From Microcebus murinus (Eukaryota; Chordata; Mammalia; Primates; Cheirogaleidae): a stretch of DNA of 64,000 nucleotides. Where the stretch lies: the NCBI RefSeq assembly GCF_040939455.1, contig NC_134107.1, forward strand, positions 15,997,537 through 16,061,536. Reading direction: 5' to 3'. This document shows positions 56,302 to 64,000 of the stretch, in pieces. Made by a program: the position numbers and the translations under genes. How positions within the stretch are numbered: the first letter of the stretch is position 1; each line of letters opens with the position of its first letter. The notes below the pieces were generated by a model. The model made no database searches and had not been told where the DNA came from. It saw only the letters and a list, made by a program, of their open reading frames with translations.

Positions 56302-56640
56302 CTCGCTACCTCGCTGCCCAGCTTCTGTTACCTGGGTTCCCCTGCGCCTGTATATTATGGTAAAAGGCCCGGGTCGCGGACAGACCGGGCTGAGCCGCAC
56401 TGGAGAGGCCGCGGGAATTCGAAAGACCGGAGTCTGCGCGGCAGGGACGAGGGAGGCGGGGCAGCCGAGGCCGCGAACCGCGCGCGGGAACAGGCCGACG
56501 TCGTGGGCGGGAACCGCGCGGCTTCCGCCTGGAGAGCTTCGCTGGCGGGGGCTCGCGGGCGCCCGGCTGGGGCGAGCAGCGTGCCACTCGCTCCCGTGCA
56601 CAGGAGGCGCTGAGTGGGGATGAGGGGGCTTGGCGATTTG
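56302..56640 (-). promoter_or_regulatory. FAM111A: FAM111A CpG-rich promoter and probable untranslated first exon
   Basis: About 300 bp rich in CpG, about 4.3 kb upstream of the start codon. On the minus strand it ends in a good donor, GCGAG|GTAAGG (exon end 56302), consistent with a non-coding first exon. GCGGGAAC occurs twice (56484-56491 and 56507-56514), E2F-like words that fit the known S-phase expression of FAM111A. The overlapping open frames on both strands are composition artefacts. Confidence 0.7.
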
Positions 56641-58411
56641 GGCACTTCCCAGGGGACAGCATCCCCAGCAGGAGGAATACCCCCTCCCCACCCCGACTAT
56701 GACAGTCAGGAAGGAGCCACAGATGCAGGCAGAGTGAACGCCCTTATCATAAGTTGATTTCTCCAAACGTGCAGACGTTCACAATGCAGATGAAGGTGAC
56801 AGGGATTCCAGTAATACGCATCTCAAAGCTTATGTTCCAAGAAGATAGGAAAAGGCTTGCAAGGTGGGCTGCTCTTTAAGGACCTACGTTCTGAGCACGT
56901 GTGCAAGTATTCAACGCTGTGTTGGAGGAGATCGTGGTCACAAAGCTGACAACTTCTACGCAATGTATATGATGTATATAAAGTGATAGGGTGGAAAACT
57001 GTGTTGGTAACTACAGTACATGTGGGAATTTTGAGGAACTCTCCTTAACGTACATCCAGTACACCCAGAGTAGCTAAACTTATTGCTTCATCTTCTGTGG
57101 GTTCCCTGGAGTTTGGACACAGTAGCCTTAAAAAAAAAAAAAAAAAAAGGTATGAATGCTGAGACGTTTTCTATGAAAGTCACTTTTGGAATCTGCTCTC
57201 CTCTGTATTCAGGAAGGATAATCTAAGCTAGTTTTTGAATTTCAAACAAGAGCAGCAATAAGTCTCTTACTCTGGAGGCAATAATAGAACATTATTGTGG
57301 ACAATCTTTTGTCACTTTAAACTTGAGCGAAGTTAACAGCTTTTGCAGGCCCTTGGCTGCAAGTACCCATGCAGGACAGGATGTGGTTAACCAGAATTCA
57401 TAGATTCAACAGGTGTGATGAGACAGTCGAAATTTATAAATTGTGGTAGCTCCGACATTTATAAATTGTGGTAGCTCCGTGGGGCAAGAGGGAAAGAGTG
57501 TTTGAAATCCCCACCAAAAAAATGCAGAGTTTACTGACAATGTCAGAACCTATGGTTTGAATCAACAAATATTTACTTAATGTTAACCATGCACAAGGCA
57601 TTGTGCTTGGCGCTATGAGGGTAAAAATACATGAAGACGCAGTCCCTGCTGTGAACAGAGGTGTAACCTGTAACAGACTCAGACCGAAATAAACCCTGCT
57701 TACATAAAAAAAAAAAGCAACAACCAAGGAAACCACAAACTGTATAAAAGTTTCACCACTTGCTGTCATTCCTAGAATCTTTAGAAGTTTCTACACCCTT
57801 GAGAGCAGTGTGCAGTGATCACCACAGAATCAGAATTTGGCTGATTCTTTTTTCATTGTGGATTCTGGAGCTGTAATCATCGCAATGACCGTAAGAGATG
57901 TTGAGGAATCCTGGGGTTGACATTGCCCAACAATCTGAGGACACTGTTTTGGAGAGCTAACCTGGGGACTCCAGACACTAAGCAGCAGCCTGCCATTAGA
58001 GCTGAGTCATTCATACTTGGTATGCTTTTGAGATATTGCCTGGAAATTAAGAAAAGAAACTCAAAAAGCTGCAAAGAAGAGCAACATTTTCCTGTTTGGA
58101 ACAAGCACTGGTGTGTTGAAGCCACTGCATGTAAAGGTACCATGGAGTAAGATCTGAGATGATAAAATAATACAAGTGGGTAATCAACTGAGAATGTGTT
58201 GGTGCAGATGCGAGGCATTTTCTATGGCTTTTTCATTTCTCTTTCTCTTTTCCTTCCTTCTTTCTTTCTTTTCTTTTTGCCTCTTTTACATTTCAGTGTA
58301 TAAGCAAATAGTGATTTAATAGACAGTAGGCTTAACAGCACTTTCTAAAACATGGATGTTAAGAATCCAACCTACTGATAAAATTTGTTTCCAATCTACA
58401 GGGTTTGTTTT
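56641..58411. other. Intergenic upstream of FAM111A
   Basis: Single-copy-looking DNA with an A19 run at 57130-57148, a 25-bp tandem duplication at 57432-57479 and an L2/MIR-like patch at 57550-57620. No gene seen. Confidence 0.5.
57432..57479. repeat. 25-bp tandem duplication
   Basis: The 23-mer from 57432 to 57454 (starting atttataaattg and ending gtagctccg) recurs exactly at 57457-57479 with a period of 25. Confidence 0.95.
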
Positions 58412-58565
58412 TGTTTTTGAAAAAAAGCTCTCTCTGTTGCCCATGTTAGCGTGCAGTGGTGTCATCATAGCTCACCACACCCTCAAACTCCTGATTTCGA
58501 ATGATCCTCCCTCACAGCCCTCCCAAAGCACTGGGATTAAAGGAATGAGTCACTAAGCCTGGCCC
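58412..58565 (-). repeat. Alu monomer (FLAM-like), antisense
   Basis: One diverged Alu arm: 'ctctctctgttgcccatgtt', 'gtgcagtggtgtcatcatag', ending 'cactaagcctggccc'. No second arm. Confidence 0.8.
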
Positions 58566-60184
58566 AACCTACAAAATTAAGCTTTATTAGAAAGCTTATT
58601 CAAATGATTTTGATACATTGAAATATTAGTGCACAAGAATAAAAGGTTATTATTACAGAGGATATAAAATGTATTCCTACAACTAAATCTACTATGTCAC
58701 AAGGTATCTATTATCTGTGCAACTAAATTTATATAGCAAGATATGTATTACATTCTTTCTGAAATATTTATGCTATTTTGTATAAGTTTAATCATATTTT
58801 AAAATATTTCTGGTTTGACAAATTGGGTGCTGGTTTATTGGAGAAAAAGTATACAATAACAAACAATTTTCAAATCTTATACATAAGCAATGAAATAAAT
58901 TTTGGCTTTAGGTATTAGAAAAATAATCATTTTTTTTTTGATCAAAGGTTACCATCATGTTTTTTCTTCAGTTTTCTACATCTTTGCTATTTTCTTAATT
59001 TATATTACTAACTAAAGTTCCCTACTTTAAAAAAAGATGTAAGTTTGAGATTTATTTTTCTGTAACAACCCTTGGCTCTTGTTTTTTCTTTAAATTTCAG
59101 GCGAAATGAAGTCTTAATTTCAAATTACAAAATATAGCTTGTAAGATCTAAACCAAATAAAATTCACACTCTCAAGACTACAAACAGGTTTTGAAAAGCT
59201 ACATTAATCATTAAACTTATTTATTAAGTCTAACAGTTTCTTGTTTTAGAGACCAGAGTTTTTATAATTACAATGAAGCTGCTATTCTCTAAACATAGCC
59301 TGAGTTCCTTGTCAATATTTTATTTAGCATGCTGTTTCTTAGTTCTTAGAATAGGTCTACAGGGGACAAGTCTTTTCCAGCGTAGCTCCAAATGTTTTTT
59401 TCCTCTACATTTAATCGTTTAATTTGCTGTCAGTATGTAGCTTTTTTTTTTTCTTTTTCCTTTTTGAGAACTCCTTCCTTGAAGGGAAGAAATTACTTCC
59501 TACATGGAGGATCAAATATAAAGGTAACAGCATGGGATGAATTTTCTTCCACACCCATATAACACATTTTTATTTCTTGCCACTTGCTTTTTATGTAGTT
59601 GCACCATTAAAACAGAATGGACTTAACACAGTTTCGTTATTACATATAATTCCTGAGTTTGTTATTCTGCTGCAGAAATGAATTCTATAATTATACTAAA
59701 AGCTTACATTCTTATCTGATTTATTGGAAAATATCTAAAAATAATGCTTTTGTGGCTTTTCATAGGTTTGTAGTCCATAAACATTAATTTTACTCAATCT
59801 CTCATTTTTATGGCAAATTTCATTATGGGTAACACATGAACAATAATACACATGGGTATTCTGTGATAACTGGTCTCTTTGGAGAATATTTATTATCATT
59901 CTTGAATATGATACTCTGGCTAAAAGAGTCATAATTTGATAACATACCTATAAGAAATTAATATGCAATAGCATATTTAAATTGTAACCTCATCCACATT
60001 CTATAACAAGGACTTCTTACAGGAAAAGATTATATCATGCACGAAGATGCCTTGTTTTATATTATTACTTCACAGTTTATTTTAAAAGCCATAACCACTT
60101 TGTAAAAAAATAAATATTAAATAAACAAAAAATACAGGTTCATCATATTCTACACAAAGTTTCTTTTTTTGTTTATTTAATTCT
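58566..60184. other. A/T-rich intergenic DNA
   Basis: Very A/T-rich with short A and T runs. No gene or clear repeat family recognised. Confidence 0.5.
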
Positions 60185-60536
60185 TCTTCTTCTTCTTCTT
60201 TTTTTTTTTTTTTTTTGAGACAGAGTCTCGCTTAGTTGCCTAGGCTAGAGTGAGTTCCGTGGCGTCAGCCTAGCTCACAGCAACCTCAGACTCCTGGGCT
60301 CAAGCAATCCTGCTGCCTCAGCCTCGAGAGTAGCTGGGACTACAGGCATGTGTCACCATGCCCGGCTAATATTTTCTCTATATATATTAGTTGGCCAATT
60401 AATTTCTTGCTATTTATAGTAGAGACAGGGTCTCGCTCTTGCTCAGGCTGGTTTTGAACTCCTGACCTCGAGCAATCCCCCTGCCTCAGCCTCCCAGAGT
60501 GCTAGGATTACAGGCATGAGCCACCATGCCCGGCCA
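60185..60536 (-). repeat. Strepsirrhine-type Alu with expanded TTC/T tail
   Basis: (TTC)n plus T18 tail, 'gagacagagtctcgcttagt', linker 'tatattagttggccaattaa', ends 'ccaccatgcccggcc'. Full-length lemur Alu. Confidence 0.93.
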
Positions 60537-61099
60537 ATTATTCTTAATTATCAAAAGCATTGTAAACAAATACTTATATCATAAAGCAACATGTGTGATC
60601 AGGTTAAAAGTGCCACTGTTACTGGTATATAGGTTTTTCTTATGACTTCTTTATAGTATTTAGAAGGTGGGGAGGTGGTGATGTGGGATTCTGCAGCAAA
60701 GCCCAGCTTGGCCATTTGACTACTTTTGCTAAACTAGCTAAGATGTACATCTTCCCAGGGAACGAGTAGGCAGTGTGTGTCTGTGTCATGATCCACGAAA
60801 TGTACCTGTCGCGAATGCTCCATAAATGGTAGGTAACCTTTGTCATTGTTACTACTCGAACTAGTACCATGTTACTCTGTTTTGGTGTATAGTTGCCTAG
60901 ACAGTTGGGCATGATGTTTGGGTTTTGGATAAGTATTGCCAAATTACTCTCCCAGCAGCAGGAAGAGATGACTCATTTCAATTTTAGATCAAAGGTGTTG
61001 GGAGATCAAGATTTCTAAGAGTGAGATCACAGAGACTCCAGCTCCGCCCAAGACCAGGAAGGCAAAGAACCTAAGGGGCTTCCACTAAGGCTCTGAAGG

Positions 61100-61660
61100 G
61101 CGCTGCCCACCCTGGCCCAACTCCATAGGCTCCAAGGAGGCGGCTGCTGGCAGGCTGGGCCCTCTCTCTTTCCAGAAGGGCGAAACTCACCGCCCCCGCT
61201 TAGTTGCAGCCTGAGGCCCCAGCGCCAGGACAGCGGGGACAAGTAGGCTGCAGCTGTCTGGAGTGGCCTCCGCCCTTCCTCATACAGCAGGACTCAGAAA
61301 CCTGCCCTGCTTTTCTCCAGGCCCCGCTGGACTACCTGTCCCTCTTTGATGCTCCCGGGGCACCCGCGATGCTTCTGGACTCGCAGCCCCCGGGAATGAG
61401 ACCAGCGTGGGCAGCCCCCTTGCAGGGCAGGCCCTAGGCTGCCAGCCAAAGTCCTAAGAACTTCGCCCAGCACCGCCATACGTCAAGACGGGTGCAGTGC
61501 CGTCAGTGGCCAGTAGATGGCGCCAGAGGATAAGCCTGAGGGAACGCGTGGAGAGGGCGGAGCCGCGGGAGGGATTGACACACCTCCTGCCCAATGGTAG
61601 CGCGAAATGGAGATGGCTTCTCCAATCCTCAGTTCTCTGGGGCGGAGCTTGAGCCCTTCT
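61100..61660. promoter_or_regulatory. Orphan GC-rich promoter-like block
   Basis: GC/CpG-enriched relative to its flanks. It contains CCAAT at 61591-61595 and 61622-61626, an E2F-like GCGCGAAA at 61600-61607 between them, GGGCGG at 61556, and a CTCF-like motif at 61510-61523. No coding exon adjoins it. It may be an alternative FAM111A/FAM111B promoter, a lncRNA promoter or an insulator. Confidence 0.45.
61510..61523 (+). promoter_or_regulatory. CTCF-like motif
   Basis: CCAGTAGATGGCGC fits CCASYAGRKGGCRS at every position, plus strand. Confidence 0.55.
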
Positions 61661-64000
61661 AGAAACTGCTTTTCTCTTGCTCAGTGTTGAGGAGAAGGGA
61701 GTAATTCTCAGAGGTGTGAAGTTGGGGAGCTGGAGATTCACTTCCCTGTGCTCTTCTAAGATCCAGCTGTTGGTCTAACGGAGATAGGACTGAGGTTGGC
61801 TGAGCCTGATGGGGCGGCCTCACCTCTCTGGGCTAACAAGTAAGGTCTCAGATGGTCTTTCTCTCCCTCACTCATGTTATCCTGGATTATTGTGAAAACC
61901 TAGGGGGGTTCCTGGTGCAGGGCTAAGGAGTCTGCTGTTGTTAATTCAGCTGCCAAGTTGAGCGCTGTCCTGAAAGTATCCCGCCAAGTAATAGGAAAAC
62001 CAGCATTAATATTAACAATGGCTGGATACTTTCCAGAGCAGGCTGGACCCTTAAATATATTTGTTTCAGTTATATATTTTTTTTCTTGGAGCCAAATATA
62101 TTACATAGTAGGAAGTTTAATTTCCTATATCTCGTTTTTCTCCTTAGCCTTTTGATAGCAGAAAGAAGAGCAAAAGCATCCTGCAATTGGCTTAGTCATT
62201 GCAGCAATTGATTTACTTAATTAAAACCCAGCAATTAACGTACTTAGCCGCAGGCCTCCTCCATGCTGGTCATTGAAGCAGTCAAATCACATGACTGGAC
62301 TGACAAGAATCATTAGCCAGAGGTCATTTTTAGTGGCTGTCTTTTAGTTCTGTTTTAACTGTATAACAGAACCTCACAAAAAGCAACAACAGAACGGGCA
62401 AACAGGAACGTGCAGAATGCACTGTATTCTGTTCAAAGGGGATGGACCCTCATGTCATGTCACCAGCAAGCACGGACCAGGCTCTGATTTGCTCTTCTTG
62501 GCTGCCTTGATGAAGCTGGATGCAGTTGGTCAGGATCATGCAGCAAAGAGAGAAAGGAAAGGCTGGATGAGACCCACACGTGAGGCCTCACCTTTAGCTG
62601 GTGTGTGTGGCTCCAATCAAGTAAGGGATAGCCGTCACTCATCTTCGTTTGATCTGATTCAGACCTATAAACCTGAAGTCATTTTTATTCAGTCTGTTTG
62701 GGGGACGTTTTATGTGTGTGCCAGACATAATGTTAAGCATTGAAAATACCAAGAAAAATGTAACGATGTCCTCACCATGCATTAAGTTACAATCTGGTAG
62801 GTAAGAAGGACAAATGAAAAGAGTTATATGTTCCATAAAACAGGAATGAATGGGATGCAGAGGCCGCACAGAGAAGGCTCCAGGGATGCTGGCACAGAGG
62901 TGGTGATATTTGAGATGCAGATCCCAAATTCAGATGTGCTTGCTGTCGAATAACCCTAGGGTCTAGGCGTCCGATTATTCAACACTGCAGTGGTAAATCG
63001 TACCTAAAGTTTAGGTGGAGAATTAATCTTACCATGAGCACTTGGAACCACCATATGTCTGGCCTATTTGGTGGGACCCATCTTTGCTTCAGAGGGGTGG
63101 AGGCAGATATCTTTCAGGATTAGGGCCAAGAAGGGCAGGCCTTATTTGCATACTATTAATAAAAATGTTTGCGCAGCCAATTTACTCACCATTAGAAGCT
63201 CCCATGAATAGTCTACAGCAGAGATTTATTTGCAGCAGTGAGATCAGGCGATTAGAAATCTTTAATGCATGTGGTAAGGGGGAGTACTGGGCTCCAGCAC
63301 TGGACAACAGGAACTATGGTTTTATGACAATGTGTAAAGATACAATTTTGCTTAAAGTTACACCTCAATTTGGTCGTGCAATTGTTCCTTTTAGTTTCAG
63401 TAAGTCTGAACACAGGAAATGTCAATCTACATGGTCTAGTAGAGAAAAAAATGAACCTAACGCTGAGAGTAAGACCTCAATGTCCTGTTACTTGGGTAGT
63501 ATGAAAGAAGGTCTGTCTCTTCTTTCAACGAAGGGCCCTTGAGGTGCTTACAGGTAAATAATTATAGTGCAGATCTAGAATTTCTCAATGAATAATTTCT
63601 CTGAGCCAGATTTATGGTTTGTGCACAACTAAGAGAGTATCACATATTTGGATATTCCAACCAGTTGCTAGTTGTCAAAGGAGGGTACATCAGCCAGGGT
63701 TCTGTGCAGGTAAAGGAGATTTAATGCAAGGGATTACCTGCTGGAAATCTTTAGGATGATAAGAGCCGTGGGATTCAAGAAGCCAACACTGGAATCACAA
63801 AGTTCAAGAACACACCCACTTCACTGTAATCCAGGAATCAGGAAGCTGAATGTACCACCACAAATGCCTCTCCACAGTATCAGAGTGCAAGAGTAGACCC
63901 TGCAACATTCCTGGCTGCTACTGGAACTGCTGTAGCTGCTTCTGGAAACCCATGAAGCTGGTGGCTAAACACTGACACTGAATGTGGCCAACGCTGCTGT
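61661..64000. other. Intergenic, right edge
   Basis: No gene recognised. An uncharacterised 166-codon open frame runs at 63042-63542 (+) with no known domain, and 62650-62860 is L2/MIR-like. 63685-64000 starts 'acatcagccagggttctgtg', which resembles the start of an old LTR-type repeat. FAM111B is expected further right. Confidence 0.45.

Noticed and set aside
56281..56766. Overlapping open frames on both strands of the FAM111A promoter
   Set aside because: CpG-island composition effect; no homology recognised and mutually overlapping.
25928..61523. CTCF-like motifs at 25.9 kb (-) and 61.5 kb (+) as a loop around FAM111A
   Set aside because: They point away from each other, the opposite of the convergent orientation favoured for loop anchors.
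56641..64000. Search for FAM111B coding sequence
   Set aside because: No trypsin-like motif (TCRHV- or GxSGSP-like) or related frame appears on either strand here.

Overview
The window is mammalian nuclear DNA, almost certainly from a strepsirrhine primate and most likely a lemur. Genes are split by GT-AG introns, most of the rest is interspersed repeats (MIR, L2, L1, MaLR/ERV relics, DNA transposons), and the youngest Alu copies carry the extra A/T-rich linker (…ttggccaatta…tttatag) and the 'gctaggctgacgcca' right arm that I know from lemur-type Alus. No bacterial, viral or organellar genes are present.

Two protein genes are supported, both on the minus strand. (1) DTX4 (Deltex E3 ubiquitin ligase 4) covers positions 1 to about 25,700. 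Seven coding exons (24979-24769, 16591-15865, 9773-9712, 9366-9205, 7421-7360, 6391-6239, 2980-2819) join with compatible phases to 513 codons: two WWE domains, a proline-rich linker and a RING finger. The Deltex C-terminal domain lies beyond the left edge. Exon 1 sits in a large CpG island. (2) FAM111A is a trypsin-like serine protease that acts at replication forks and as a host antiviral factor. It has a short N-terminal coding exon carrying the PCNA-binding motif (52025-51948) and one large exon (48448-46721), giving 601 codons with the His/Asp/Ser triad intact. A CpG-rich block at about 56,300-56,640 is its likely promoter and non-coding first exon. The order DTX4 then FAM111A, same strand, is the reverse of the human 11q12.1 numbering (FAM111B-FAM111A-DTX4-MPEG1). 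FAM111B is therefore expected beyond the right edge and MPEG1 beyond the left.

Layout: 1-25,000 is DTX4 with introns full of MIR and L2 plus one Alu, a MER20, a MER5A and a young-looking hAT element. 25,000-25,950 is the DTX4 promoter island ending in a strong CTCF-like motif. 26,000-46,700 is the intergenic region: a decayed mariner copy, antisense L1 ORF2, two antisense endogenous retrovirus relics (31-34.6 kb and 36.6-39.7 kb), MaLR LTRs, a 200-bp Tigger-type hairpin element and an L1 3' end. 46,700-56,600 is FAM111A, with two nested Alus beside its first coding exon. 56,600-64,000 is intergenic, with one Alu and a second small promoter-like GC block (about 61,100-61,650) that has CCAAT, E2F-like and CTCF-like motifs but no assigned gene.

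I found no new multi-gene system. The most unusual points are a convergent pair of CTCF-like motifs bracketing DTX4 exons 1-2, the orphan promoter-like block at 61.5 kb, the low-decay hAT copy, a ten-residue shortening in FAM111A between its catalytic Asp and Ser (against my memory of human), and an ERV whose two flanks repeat each other while gag and RT are missing.
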